Shown: positions 12,146 to 25,351, numbered from the stretch's first letter. The stretch is 64,000 nucleotides of DNA from Desmodesmus armatus (GCA_007449985.2 VIIQ02000600.1:434001-498000), one strand, 5' to 3'. Numbers and translations: made by a program. Notes: generated from the letters alone by a model not told the origin.

Positions 12146-13804
12146 ATGCGGTGCTTGCTACTGCTGTGCATCCTTCAGTCCCTGTTGTGTCAGTCCGTGC
12201 TATGCAATGGACCGTCAATTCCTCGACCAGACCATACTGAGCATGCTCGTCTAGCCAGGTGGCTGACGCACATGAATACTTGGGGCACCCTCTCCACCCA
12301 AGCAGGTGTGTGCCATGCGTGCGTCTCTGAGATGGTGAAACTGGGCTGGGCTGTCTTCCTCTGCAATTGGTGCTGAACCTTTTTTGGGAATCACACTATT
12401 GTGTACGCGTGTACTGTCAAGGGTGTTTCCAGCTGGCCATATGGAAGTGCCATTCCCTGAGATGATTCTCATGCATGTCGGCCAACTGCTTTCGCCGCCA
12501 ATGTAACCAGGGACAGGTGCTCATGGCCCCTCAGCAGGGGTTGCGTCCTTCTCCGATGGGCCCCTTGACAGTCCACATGCTGGCAGGCTGTTCTTTTACC
12601 TGACACCAATGGACGAAACCGGCCACCACATCCAAGTAAGTGGCTGGTCAGATTCAGTCAGCAGTGCAACACAGCGGAGAAGCAGTGTAGTTTCATGGTA
12701 CTCTGCTTTTAAGTTTCATGGTACTCCGCTTTCAAAAGCCTGCGTTGCTTCACCCAGACTGCTGCGGGAGCATTGCATGTACGGCAGCAGCAATGCACAC
12801 CCACACACTGGCATGCCAATTGTAAGCAACTGCCTCAACACCAGACACTCCCAGATCACAATCGAGCTGCAGAACTGCATCACACGCCTGCGCGTCCTCT
12901 GTTGCCCAATGCAGACACACCCCGATGTTGCGCTGAGTGTGTCAGAAGCCCAACTGCACCCAGAAGGCTGTGGATCCACCGACCCCATGGTGAGAGGGCA
13001 CCATCATGCTCGTACAGTTGCTGTCTTATGCCATGTACAGCCCTGCACAAAATCCCAACATGCACGAGGATGACCCTCTCCCCCGCTTCTGTCTCGTAGC
13101 ATGCTCCACAGCTCAATGACCTGGAACGTCAGAAACGTTTATGAGCATGCAAGCCGCATAAATTTCCTGCTGTCCTGATGTGTGTGCAGGAGCCTACATG
13201 TGCCCGCATCTCTGTGCTGGGCCAGATGTTGCCTCTTGATGCTGCTGGCGACAAAGCAGTGGCTGAGAAGGCCCTGTTTGACAAGCACCCGGCAATGAAG
13301 AGGTGGCCCGCCGACCATGGCTTCAAAATGTGAGTGTGCAAGCCTTGCACAGCACATGAAAGCATAATGGTGGTGGTCAGCAACTGGGGTGGAGGAGCAA
13401 TTCAGCATGGCTTCGCTGTTGCTGCTGCATGCGTAAAGTTGCATGTGAATCCACACCTAATACCTAGCGCAGCCACTTGCGTGCTTTCAATGGTCACAGC
13501 TCAGCACATGAAGGTCTGGAAAATGTACATGGGCAGCTTTTGGTGGCACCCAAGGCTGCTTCTGTGGTCGGCTAGCAGGCGCTTGGTTGTGCACTGACTT
13601 GTGCTGACTACCCCTGCTCCTGGTGCCGCCTGTAGTTACGAGCTGCACCTACGCGAGATCCACATGCTCGATTGGTACGGCGGCATGCACATCTTGACCC
13701 GTGACGAGTACTTTGCAGCCGACCTCAAGCCACAGCAGCAGCAGCAGCAGCAGGTGAAAGAGCAGCATCCTGCCACCCTGGCACGCAAGTTTGCTGCCAA
13801 TTAG
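12146..13804 (+). CDS. CREG-like secreted protein (FMN-binding split-barrel family)
   Basis: Six exons: 12146-12309, 12433-12446, 12538-12635, 12915-12989, 13190-13329, 13636-13804; phases agree, 219 aa. The start MRCLLLLCILQSLLCQ is a signal peptide. Family landmarks in order: ARLARWLTHMNTWGTLSTQ, VASFSDG, LFFYLTPMDETGHHIQ, VALSVSEAQL, CGSTDP, CARISVLGQM, ALFDKHPAMKRWPADHGF, and the C-terminal HMLDWYGGMHILTRDEY. These match cellular repressor of E1A-stimulated genes (CREG) proteins, which have a pyridoxamine-phosphate-oxidase-like fold but are secreted or lysosomal and generally lack oxidase activity. Exon 2 is only 14 nt and is needed to join the frames; the exon-3 acceptor is a CAGCAG choice, so one residue may vary. 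A Gln run follows the domain. Two TGTAA motifs follow within 335 nt. Confidence 0.85.
12668..12738 (+). repeat. Short direct repeat in CREG intron 3
   Basis: The phrase agtttcatggtactc occurs twice, about 26 nt apart, each followed by a tgct/cgct plus ttt motif. It lies in the intron between CREG exons 3 and 4. Confidence 0.7.
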
Positions 13805-14094
13805 TGGCGGGTACCTGCCGCTGCATAAACTTGCTCACATTTGCAAGTGCTAAGCAGCTGGCTGTATACAAGTTGTGAAAGTGGTGCTCTGGGGCCTGTT
13901 TGTGTACATTATGACTGCACTATTGTTGAAGCTGGATTGTTTGCAGCCCATGCTCAAGAGGCTTGTAGATTGATGAGCATGCTCAGCAATCGCATGGCCA
14001 TGCAGATAGCACATCTTCTATTTGGGCAAAAAGGAACTGTTGAGTACAGTTCCTCAGTGAGAGTTCTGGGCATCCACGTTTGCGCACGTCTGGG

Positions 14095-14137
14095 TGTAAG
14101 CTGCCTGGGTCGCTGGTGTGTCCCACATGGTCTGTAA
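14095..14137 (+). terminator. Two TGTAA poly(A) signals downstream of CREG
   Basis: TGTAA occurs at 14095-14099 and 14133-14137, about 290 and 330 nt after the CREG stop. The local strand composition changes from TG-rich to CA-rich shortly afterwards, which fits transcript ends converging here. Confidence 0.5.
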
Positions 14138-14144
14138 AACCACC

Positions 14145-17100
14145 CCTGACAAACCTGGCATTGTTGGTTACCGAGTAGGTCAACACCACATGTAATACAC
14201 ACCAGCAACATCATCAAGTTGACGAGCTGGGTCAGCATCTGTTCTGCCAGTATCGCAAAACCTCTCACAACCAACAGTCCCACCAAACAACAAGCAGCAA
14301 CGTGGCAGCAGCAGCAGACCACTTTCATTCCCTCCCTTGCCAGCAATTCAACATGCTGGCAGCTGCTACCCTACCCTTTGACACCAGCATGAGCTTGCCA
14401 CCCTCTGAACACAATCGCCGGGTTGCCTTGCCGCCAGCAGTGGGGCCCCTGGCACGAGCTGCCTCGCCTCTTGTACAGCACAACCATACGTGCGTCTTCA
14501 CAGGAAGCACTGTCCCCACTCAAGCATCAATACCACTTCGCCGCTTGTGTACAAGCTTGGCAGGGCCAAACAGCACGACTGCAGGAACTGCATTCACACT
14601 CGACGCTCCCCAAGACGGACAGATCAGCTGTGTCAGTGTGTAACCAGGCGCCACGATGGGTCGCCACAAAAGCAAAGTCTTGCAGACCAACGGCAGCATA
14701 AGCCACGCTTTGTTGACCTCCCTCCCTCACAGGTGCCACTGACATGCGATCCTCCCAGGCGCAGGCGCTCAGCACAAGCGCAACACAGCACGCACACTGG
14801 CACGCAAGTAGCACAAAAAAGTGGCTGGGGCACAGCACATGGGGCAAGCAACCCCAACGTTGCCGCAGCAACCAAAGCACCGCAATGCAAGTGGGACCCC
14901 CCCCCCCAAAAAACACAAAACCTGAAGTGTGAGACCAGCTCACTTCTTGATTCGCATCCATATAATCGTGTCGCACCCATTCATTGGACAGCCAAGCAAC
15001 CGGCTGTGCCCCTATGAAAACAACTCTTTGAGCGGCCTTTTTTCACACACAACCCTCCCAACAGAGTGCGTGCAATGCACAGGGATAAGGCAGCCAAAGC
15101 TACCCAACCACACCTTTCGTGGCGCATCAATACTCAAACTGGCATGCACGGCAACATGCCAGCTTGCCTACGGCCATCCAAAGTGTCCAGCAATGCCTCA
15201 AGCACAGCACAGCACAGCATAGCTCGACCATGCGCTCCAGATGCACAACCCCACACGGCACCCGCCACTAACTGGACTCCTTTACACCACGTGTGCTGAC
15301 CAAAGCCCTCAGTACCACACTGCAGACGGCTCCTGAGGCACACAGGGTGGCAGTAAGCCCTCAAACAAGAATCTCCGCGATACGCATGCATAGTCTCACA
15401 AGGCAAACGATCAAAATTACGAGTGCAATTCCTCATTACGCCCAGCTGCTTGCACCCTGGGGCTTTCTTGATAAGGCAGAGCTCAAGTGTGGCAGACACT
15501 CACTTGCCCAACAACCAAACCAACCAACCAACACTACCACCCAACCAACCCTACACGCAGGCTGCCAGTTAGCAGCTGCAAGCAACTGGACACGCACCAC
15601 AAAGCAGTGGGGTAGTTGCCATGGATGCATGCCAGCATGCTCAACCTTGAAGCTACAGTACGACTGTTGTATTGCAGACGTGCAGGGCACTTCCACTCCC
15701 CCCAGCTAGCCAGCCTGGCCAGCAACACAGCAGGGCAGCATTGACAGCAGCTTGTCGGCTCGTGCTTTGCACTGTTGTTGCTGCAGCAACCTGCCCAAGC
15801 TTGTCAGGCCCAGGCCCACAGGGTTGACACCCCAAGACAGACAGACAGACACCACACGAGGTCACACCGATTGAGCTGTTTTCAGCAGCCCTCTCTTGCA
15901 AAAGCCCCGCCCACAACCAGGGCCGCGTGAACAGATCCACACGACACACTTCAAGATGCAGCTCAGGCACACCGGCACACCTCACTGCCCAGACCCTTGC
16001 ATGAGGGGGGTGCTCACACCAACATGTAAGCTCACACCGACATGTAAAAAAACTCGTGCATTGGTTGGGCCAACCTGCAGACAGCTCTTGATGTTTAGGG
16101 GGAGGAGGGGGCAGGACCACGATGGGTACAAACCCACAACACCATGCGCACAGTGAGTGTGGGACCCCGGCCTCCCAGGAGTGTATGTCTCTGTGTATGT
16201 GCGCGTGCAGGTATGGGAGCCGCAACCGCAGATCAACAGCCTGTGGCAGCGCGGCACAAGGCAGCTCACAAAGTGGATAACCGCCCCAGCCATTCAGCAA
16301 GCTGGGCTTTCACAAGCAAACCCCTACCAACCACATCGCCAGCATCAAAAACCACCATGCCGGTCGGCTGTTGTGCCCCCAAGCAGCGCCGGTACACACC
16401 ATTCCCCCCTGCAATCCTCCACGTCTCCCACCAAGGTAAGCCCCCAAGCGCCTGCGCCTGCAAGCCCAGTTGTTCAGGAAACCAGGCAAGGGCATGTGGG
16501 GCCTGCAGCCGAGGCGCCAGAGCACGGCTTGACAGCCAACACCACAGCAGCTCAACAAAACACCTCCAAAATAAAACCAAGAAAACTGCTTTCGGAGCTG
16601 TTGGTGGGAGAGCGTATCCACTCCACAGACAGGCCCACACGCCAACAAACAGCGAGCCAGAGACATACATTCACGGCGGCCCTCTCTGCCAACAGGCAAA
16701 GAGCTCAACACTGTTGACAACCCTCAACCAACACTATTGACAACAAGCATTGCGCATGCGTAGCGCAAGACACAAGCCGCCCCAGCAAAGACCTAAGCGC
16801 CAGGGCGGCAAAACCCCGCCAATGCCCCCAAACACTTACGGCCTGGGCGGCTCAAAGCCGAGAAAGCTCACTCACTCGCCACCTTGGCCTACATGAACAG
16901 CTACCCCCATCGCACCAGCCAAGCCGCAACTGTACTTCAGCACAGATGGGATAAATACCTCACCGTCCGCCAGGCTCAACGACACACACCTCGGCATGTA
17001 TAAGAGCCTGCAGTGCTGCCACCTCTTTGTACTACTTCGCACTTCCTGGACCACAAGCCAAGGGCGTTTTAAACGCCAAGGGCGTTTTAGACGCCAACAA

Positions 17101-20100
17101 AACCTCAAGACAAAAGTACGTCACAATTCGACACTGGCAGCTAGTGACGCTGGAAACAGCTGACCAAACATCCCCACTGTTGGCTGTTGACAGCCCTCCC
17201 TTTGCGTGCATGCAGGCGACAACAATCCTGCAACCTCTCGAAAGTGCATGCAGACAACGACAGTCCTGGAAACCTGGTGGAAGAGCATCCACCCATACAT
17301 CCGCACTGCAGGCAACATGCTCGCCATCACAGCTACTGGGGTGGAGCACTACAGAATCACCTCCCAAGATAACCCCATACCAACCTTTGGCACTGCCTGT
17401 GACACAGTGTGGACTGCAGCTGGCCAACGCATGAACCCCCTTGCACGAGACGCCTGCACAGCTTGTCAAACCACCACACGTGATGTGCTTCAAAAAGAAG
17501 CTTCCCACCTGGACCAGCCTGTAGTGCATGAGCACTGGGCTGCTCAAGAGACTTCCATCACACCTGCAATGTCAGTACTAGACAGGTGAAGCACCACAGA
17601 GGTATAGCTCAGGCATGCGCCAGCAAATGCCAGTACAGCCCGTGGCACAAGACGCCAGGAGACAAACAAAAGGGAGGGCGGTCTGCCGCGCCAACAAGAT
17701 CTGCCATTCATGGTGCTACCAGGCAGACGCCTAGCGAGCACCAGGCTTTGCTCAGCTGGCACAGGCCCGGCAAACATGCCGGTTGACTGATACACAGCGT
17801 TGACAGGCCGCGGCCCGGCTTCACTCCCACAGACTCTGCTGCCAACATGCCGGGATCCCGAGGCCACTTCAACAACGAATTGGCGGCAGCGCAAGCGGGC
17901 TGCGCACAAGACAGTCCTTCCATTCCCCAGCACTTGGAGACCCCAAATCACACAAAAAGTTGCCACCAAGTAGTTGCCAACTGCACACACCACACGCGCA
18001 TGCCAATCACACGCCAGCAGGGCGACAGTGTGGCACACTCCGATGATTAGCACATTGTCATGCACGTCTGAGCTTTTCACAAGTGAAACACAAAGTGAAA
18101 CACGCAAGCACCAGCGCTCAGCAGTGCCAGGGCAGCAGTGTCACAGCATGCATGTGTGCTGGCACTACTCCTACGGTACCACTGCAAACATGGTTGTCGC
18201 CAACATCCTTGAAAGCTGCCTTGACAGCTGTTTTCACCACCCACAAGTGAGCCAAGCTCAGCAGCCTCTACGCAAGCCAAGCAACCTTCTGCAATGCCGC
18301 CTCCATGATGATCCATGCAGCGTAGTGTGCTGCCTGCTCAGTCAGTCCCCTTTGACATGCTGCTACAGCTCACAAGTCCTACAACCGAACCCACAAACCC
18401 GGACAAACAACCTTGTATATGCCAGCATAACCCCGCCCCGCCTGCTGGGGTGCCCATGCACCTTTCATTGATTCCCTTGCGAGCCACACCATGTGAGAAA
18501 CGCCGACACCAGACTAGTTCAGCAGCAGCACATGGCTACTGCCGAGGCAACGCCGCAACAGCGCAGTAACACAACAAAGCGATTAGCTGAGACAGCAAGT
18601 GACTCTGCCAACACTTGCTGCAGCACAGAGGAGCTGCAGCATAGCCAATCCCAACAGCAGCAACCCGGCTGTCAAGAGTGGGCTGCTGTAAGCGCAGCGG
18701 TGAGAAGGAGCGGGGCGGCCCTGGCACCCAAGAGTGACCATGTGCACAGGGGCCAAACAGTGGTTCGCAGCATATGACGGATGGTGTAAAGAATCCCACA
18801 GGACCGAGCAGCTGTGCAGCTCAGGACACTGACGCCACAGCACAGCACAGAACGGCTGTTGGGTTTGCACTGCCACTGTGTTTGCACTGCAGCTGTGAGC
18901 AAACCACCAACACCACTCATCATGGTGGCCTGCTCGTCCACTCCTAGCCCAGCAGACCCCTTGGACAGCTAGCACGAGGGCGAATAAGCTTGGCAACACT
19001 CACAAGGCACACACGCGCATGCCACCACATGCTACTGTCCCCAAGATATCGTGCACCCTTTGATCCGACACCCTTCTGTTGGCCATGACCACTCAACAGT
19101 CAGTCAACAAAAACACAGCAGCGAACGACCAACAAGCACCCCAGCAAGCAGCAGTCCTACAAAGCCCCACAATGGCTTTTCAGACACCGCTGGGTGGCCA
19201 AAAGCAGACCCCTGGCTGATGCCCCCGCCTGTCACACAAGCGGCAGGGGAAACTGGGTCATCCCAGCACTAGATCCCGTCAGCACTTGGCAAACAAGGGG
19301 CCAAAGAAGCAAGGCTTCGGCGAACACTACACACGCGCATGTGACAGTGATGTATCCCCTCGCCATGGACCGCACCTGGCCAACCTCCCATGGCTAACCA
19401 CAGACTGTCACACCACAAGCTGTCTGCAAGGCCTACCAAGGCTACCGCTCACGCCTTTGGAATCAACCAGTGCATGGGGGCGGTGCCTGCCGCACAGCAC
19501 TAAAAGGATTCGTCCAAACACCAAACATCAACCGCACAACTGCCCATGCTTGGGCTTGAGCTAGTATGGGGCACAGTGGTTGTTGAAATTGACAGCAATG
19601 CAAGGCAAGTGCACTCCCTGACGATCCAGCCACCACCGCAGCAGGCATGGCAGGCCCTGTACCCTGGAAGGGTGGTGAGCAACCGTCGCCTGCGGGTGAT
19701 CTTGGCACAAAAAGAAGGGGATCAAACACCGCAGAAGCTGTGCAGCAGCACAGTGTCGGCGTAATTCATTCAATGCTGCTCACATGAGTGGTGAACCCAG
19801 GCCCACATTGACATGGCCTGAATTGATTTCGACATGACGCTTTCTCCACCCACACCCGCCCTTCATGGGGCGCACAACAAAGGCTTCAGCAAGCAATCAC
19901 ATGCAAAGTGTGTCGGCAGCGCGCAACGACGCTCGACCAGACACACACACAGATCTATTGGTGGCAGGTGGCCTGCAACAGTCCTACCTGCTCACATGTA
20001 CATAGTCATGAAAGAACCTGTAGCACAATGCTTGTCAAGGGTTGGGCTTGACGCCCTCACCACCACCCAGCACGCACAGCTGTGAAACTGCTCAACCCCA

Positions 20101-20784
20101 AGACGCAGTCCAACCCAGCTGCAGACCACACCGCCTCGAGGTCCACACAGCCTATGTGGCACATCGGTCATTCCCAACACATACCTAGAGCGGCAGGTGT
20201 CTGCCAACCCCAACCCCTGGTCATCCAACAACACGCCCCTTGCTCAACAGCAAGGCACACTGTCCCACGTGCCACGCGTCAGCCAAAAGGGCCCTCACCA
20301 CATTTACCCCAGCCCATGTCGGTGTACGCCAGCACAGCTTGTAAGCCAGCGCAGCTTGTAAGCCAGCGCGGCTCCCTCCTTTCAACACACTTGTACAACG
20401 AGCCTAATCCTCAAGCCGCCTGGCTGTTTACCACCACCTTCAGTTCTATTCGCATCCCATAGAGGCAAGCTCCAACACCAACACAACGCCCCACCCTGCC
20501 ACATACAGTATATCTGTGCCCCCAGCACACCTGCCACGTCTCTAGTGGCGAAAGAACGATAGGCGACTGTGCTGCAGCATGCACACAAGTGGCACCATAC
20601 AACGCACGCCTTCAGAACCACCAGAGCATACCCACGGCAGCAGACGCCACAATAACAAGTACACACTAATGCTGTCGAGCACTGCCTTCACCCCTCGCCG
20701 CATCTCACTCCACCAAATAAGCCCCGGTCTCCATCCGAACACAGGAACCACCACATCCCCGCACACACCATGCACGCACCCAAC
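14145..20784 (-). other. About 6.6 kb without genes; TG-rich on the minus strand
   Basis: No open frame here shows splice-compatible, family-like protein. The plus strand is visibly C/A-rich throughout (runs such as accaaccaaccaaccaacac near 15520), so the minus strand is G/T-rich. Introns and 3' regions of every well-supported gene in the window are TG-rich on the sense strand. The region ends where the minus-strand RRM gene stops. A very long 3' UTR, or a chain of minus-strand non-coding transcripts, is inferred; unannotated repeats are the alternative. Confidence 0.45.
17060..17096. repeat. Tandem near-palindromes (aagggcgttttaaacgcc, then aagggcgttttagacgcc)
   Basis: Two adjacent 18-nt units. 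In the first, ggcgttttaaacgcc is close to self-complementary around ttttaaa. No function is evident. Confidence 0.6.
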
Positions 20785-23239
20785 TCAAGGGCCTGCCGCA
20801 TGCACAACAGGAGGTGCCAGGGGCTCATCGATCCCAGCCTTGCCCAGCAGCATTGCCACAGCTGTGTGTCCCGCCTGCAGCTGCGTGAAAGTGCCGCTGA
20901 GGCACAGCTGCAGGCCACCAGTAGCAGCAGAGCTAATCCAGGCCTGGGCGCCCGTGAGCTTGGGCACCTCAGGCAGCACACCAGCCATAACCGCCAGCTG
21001 CCGCTGCGACAGCGGCAGGGCCACCACTGCTGAGGATTCCGCAGGGGCGGCCGCCTGTTGCTGCTGCTGCACGTGTGCCTGGCCCTGCTGCAGGAACCAC
21101 AGCGAGGATGAGAGCTGCTGCTGGCGCTGCTGGGTGTGGCCCTGCATGCTGCTGCTGGTGTAGTAGGCCGGGCCGCTGGCCATGTGCTGGGAGGTCATCT
21201 GCTGGGCCTGTGACAGCGGCAGGTACGCCATAGTGCCGGTGGGGTTTGCCAGCATGTTGGTAGCCTGCACGCCCTGCTGGGGCCCTGCTGCCGAGCTCTG
21301 CAGCAGCATGTGCTGGGGTAGGGGCTCGTCCTCTGGGGGAGGTGTCATCGTCTGGAACAGCATCACGTTCTGGTGCAGCAGCTGCTGCAAGACAGGGTCG
21401 TTGGTGCTGCTCAGTGCTGTGCCGCCACCCATGGCTGCTGCTGTTGCAGCAGACACCGACAGCATCGGCTCGGAGTACTGCGGACCCACGACCTGCCCCA
21501 CACTGGGAGTGGCATTGGCAGCGGCTGAACAGGCCGCCAGCTCCTGCCCGCCAGCACCACCGGTCAGGTCCAGGACCTTGACCTGCTGCTGCTTCCCATC
21601 CCACCCAAACTGGGGCTGCAGGACGCCGCTGTTGGCAGCGCTGTTTGCTGCGCTGCTGAAGGTGCTGCTGCTCAGCAGGTTTGTGTCATAGACGCTTCCC
21701 AGGGAGGTCAGGCTGCTGAAGTCAGTGGGAGCGGCAGTGACTGGGCACGCGATCCACGTGCCTGCGCTGCCGGCGTCGCTGCCACACACCCCGCCCCGCT
21801 GCTGCAGCAGCTGTTGCTGCATCACCAGAGCACCCTGGTTGCCCATCATGTCACCCACACCCTGCTGCATGTGCTGCTGCTGGGGCTGCTGCAGGTAAGG
21901 CCCGCCCTGCTGCTGTGTCCTGTGCCCCGCCATAGCACCCAGGGAGGTGGGCACAGGTGCCCACTGCGTGCCGGGACCCTCAGGCCTGTTCATGCGTGCT
22001 GCAGGAGGCAGCTGCTGTGCAGTGCCGATCACCTGCCAGCCCGGCGGCAGCTGCGGCAGAGGGCAGCTGTGGCTGCTGCGGCCGCCGCCCACTGCCTGCT
22101 GCTGCAGCTGCATGAGCTGAGCCTGGGGCATGCTGTTGCTGTGACCGTTGAAGGCCATGGGCGGCACTTTGCCGTGCGCAGGCCGCCAGCTGCCGCCCTG
22201 CAGGTGGTCGCCTGCACGCATGCTTGCGCCCAGCGACATATCCCCCGGTGAGCCCACCATGCCGTTGGGTGCGCGTGACTGCTTGGCCTTGTTGTTGCTG
22301 TTCTGCCGGCTGCGATCCACCCACTCTACCACAAGGGCGCTGTGGCTGTGCGGCCATGTGAAGGCCTGGTGCAGGCTGTGCACTGCAGCAGCCGCTGCCT
22401 TGCTGCTGGCAAAGTCAACCAGGCCGCAGCCCCTGCTGATCTTGGCACCGGGCCAAGGGATGAAGAGCTCCAGGTGCGCAACAGTGCCGCAGGCGCTGAA
22501 CAGCTGCTGCAGCTGCTGCTGGGTGACTGTGGGAGGCACCTTGGTGAAGAACACCTGCGCAGCAGCAGCAGCACAGACAGGCAACACATGCACACCATGG
22601 AGGGAGTGACGGATGCACCAGACCAACGCAGTTGCACGGAACTAACTGGCTGGCAAAACAGTGTAAACCAGGAACACGCAGGCACCCAACCCCATCATGC
22701 AAGGTCCTTGATGTTGGACGTGCTGCTCTGCCAGCTCATGACGTGTGTTTGGACAAGTGTCTGCAGGACCCAATACCTGCTGATACTCAAACCACCTTGC
22801 TGCTCACCGTTTTGCTGACCCGCATGTCCTGTTGGGGGTTGTGCTGAGCGCTGCTGCCGTGCACGTCGCTTTTTGATGAGCCACTGACTGTGCTGGCAGC
22901 ATCATCGCCTGCTGCTGCTCCTGTGGTACTGCTGCAAGCGCTGCCGCTGGCGCCCTCCTCCACGACAAGCAGGCCCAGTGTGCTGCCGGGCTCAGCACAG
23001 TTTGTGGTGCCCTTCAAGGCGTCCAGGGCTGCCCTTGCCTGCTGCGCTGCTGCAAAGGTGACATGCCCACAGCCTGAGGAGATCCCCAGGGCTGAGCGCA
23101 CGATAAACATGTCTGTCACCTCGCCATGCTGCGAGAACAGCTGCAGCAGTGCTGGTTCTGTCTTGTTCTCAGCTGCGCCAAAGAAAATTAGGCGCTTGCC
23201 CAAAAAGCTGCTTTCTGGAGAGGATGCTGGTTCCTGCAT
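20785..23239 (-). CDS. RNA-binding protein: two RRMs, Gln-rich linker, C-terminal KH-like segment
   Basis: Two exons, 23239-22808 and 22554-20785, joined in phase 0 for 733 aa. RRM1 (about 14-96) begins KRLIFFGAAENKTEPALLQL and includes SSGCGHVTFAAAQQARAAL. RRM2 (about 145-228) begins VFFTKVPPTVTQQQLQQLF and includes SRGCGLVDFASSKAAAAAV. The aromatic RNP1 position is replaced by Gly-Cys-Gly in both, though the fold pattern is intact. The middle is long and rich in Gln, Met and Gly. The last 70 residues (LPLSQRQLAVMAGVLPEVPK, then LTGAQAWISS, then LQLCLSGTFTQLQAGHTAVA) resemble a degenerate KH domain. A post-transcriptional regulator is inferred. Start is the ATG just before RRM1; an upstream exon cannot be excluded. 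Confidence 0.8.
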
Positions 23240-25351
23240 TTTGAAGCCTCTAACCGCCCTCGTGAGGCCTTGGGTGTGGGACTGCAGGGGGGCAGCAGAA
23301 GGGGGGATTCTGTGGGTGAGACGAAGCTAAGGGGAGCACAGCTGCAGACAGCAGGACGGCTGGAGCTGGGCTCTCCAAGAAACAGACAACATGTTCCTGA
23401 TCCACGCCTGCACGCGGCCTCACGATGGCAAAGACACCAACGGTGGCCAAACAGATGCTCCGTACAGTGTGAACGTCCGCTGCAGGCTGCAAGCAGGCGC
23501 CAACCCAACTAAAAACAAGCGATGCAACCCACCTGATGTTCTTGGTCGCAGGGGTGTTGGCTGCCTTGCGTGTCTGCCTGGCACATGGCCTGCTAGTGGC
23601 CCAGGGTCCGCAATAGAGGCAAGGAACACAACATCACTGTCACTAATCAGCCGTCTTCAAACTAAACGACCAATGTGAGCACAGGCCGTCCTCTAACGCC
23701 GTGTAAAGCTTCGCCGATCAAGATACGCCAAGATACAGAAAGATGGACCACACGATTCGGGAATCCAATACCGGTTCAATTGGTGAATATAAAGGCTTCA
23801 CAAACATGGCAACGTGGGCTGGAGTTCTCCTTCTGTTCCTTGGTATGAAGGTTACTCCCGGATTTGTCATGAACTGCCACATAACCCAGCTGTGGCCAAT
23901 CATCGCGTTCATTGCATGCACCACTGGGATGAGAACACCCACATACTTTGGACGAGTTGTAAACGCTCAAGAGAAGTTGCTGCTGCCCGGATCCTACGTT
24001 GTAGGATTTGAATTGATATGGTGATGTTGGTCCTCCGCCTAAGTAGTAGTTCAACCCCGGTTAAACCCAAGGAAGCTTAGCACAGGTACAGCCAACAAGC
24101 CTGCACATATACATGTCCTCTTCAAAGCCAACCAGGCGTAGTCAGGAGGCATGCAACTGTGACGGCAACCCTTGGGGCGTTGGGGGCGGTATAGATGAAG
24201 CTGATGGTGACACTGCCACTGATACCTGCTTGTGGACCTCATTGAAACTTTAACCGCAAATATATGCTGTCGATGCTGCTATCTGCAAGCACGCTGCATG
24301 GTAACTATTGGTCCCCCACTTAGACGCTTGTAAGCTTGACCACACAGCAAGGCGCGGGTGTCACATCTTGACAGCCCAGCTCACAGCCTGAGGTGCAGCA
24401 AAGGCTAATACTGCACGTCACTGCCTACAGTGTATGGACCACTTATACCAGTATACCCTCCATGAATCATCTGCAGAACTGCATTGCTGGCTTCATGTAG
24501 GGAGCCAATGAGCTCTTTCTTTTTGTGAAATACTGTAAGTAATGACTGTAATTGAATCGGGCCCTGCAAGCCGATGAGGGATAAAAACAACCTCCGGCCA
24601 CCAAACTATGGGCAATACTGACAGGCAGTACAGACATTGAAGCAGGCACTCATCTGTCATTTGCTCAACAAGCCAGCACACACCACCATCACACGCCAAC
24701 AAGTACTGCTGGGTGGGCTTTGGTTGCTCTTGGCCTACTTGGGCTGCCTGCCACAACAGAGCTCCCTGAAATGGCCTGATTGCGTGGTGTACATCACAAC
24801 GAAGCCTTGCATGCTGCCCTGACACAGTACAACCGCGTTGACAATGTACATCACAACGAAGCCTTGCATGCTGCCCTGACCGCCTCACAGCACGATGGCT
24901 GTAACTAGCGCACTGCCTGCATTGCAGCACACTCGCAAAGTGCTGGTGAACATCGCATGCACAACAAGACAGGAAACACCAGTATGGCTGCGGCAGCTTT
25001 TTCACCCTGTACAGCCAGGATGACAACCGAAGTAGGCTGTAGACTGACACGTCTTCCAACAGGATCACTCCGACGTCCACCGGCTGCCAAACGACAACCC
25101 CCGGCGCAAGATTGCTGCTTTACTTGCAGGCACTGCAACACCAGTGCACATCCGCTACAAACACCAACCTTGGAGCTACACACACACCAACCTTGAAGAA
25201 GAACAGCCACCAGAACTCTTCACATTCACCCCCACACACGGCACAAACGAAATATCCTCTGCACACAGACTGCTCCTGCAAGCAGCCCCGCCGACATACA
25301 ATCTTGAAAGTGACCGCCAGTGTAACTGGTGCAGACACCCTGCCCCCCCCC
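23240..25351. other. Intergenic between two minus-strand genes, with an A+T-richer block at about 23690-24900
   Basis: The right part should hold the 3' UTR of the FYR-domain gene and the left part the promoter of the RRM gene. The central block is less CAG/CTG-rich than its surroundings. It contains short open frames on both strands (plus 23743-24024; minus 23776-24054) that I do not recognise and that lack codon-level support. Confidence 0.4.
24789..24880 (+). repeat. Direct repeat of about 34 nt, two copies
   Basis: The phrase gtacatcacaacgaagcctt plus tgcatgctgccctgac occurs at about 24789 and again at about 24845, separated by a short unrelated spacer. Confidence 0.8.
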
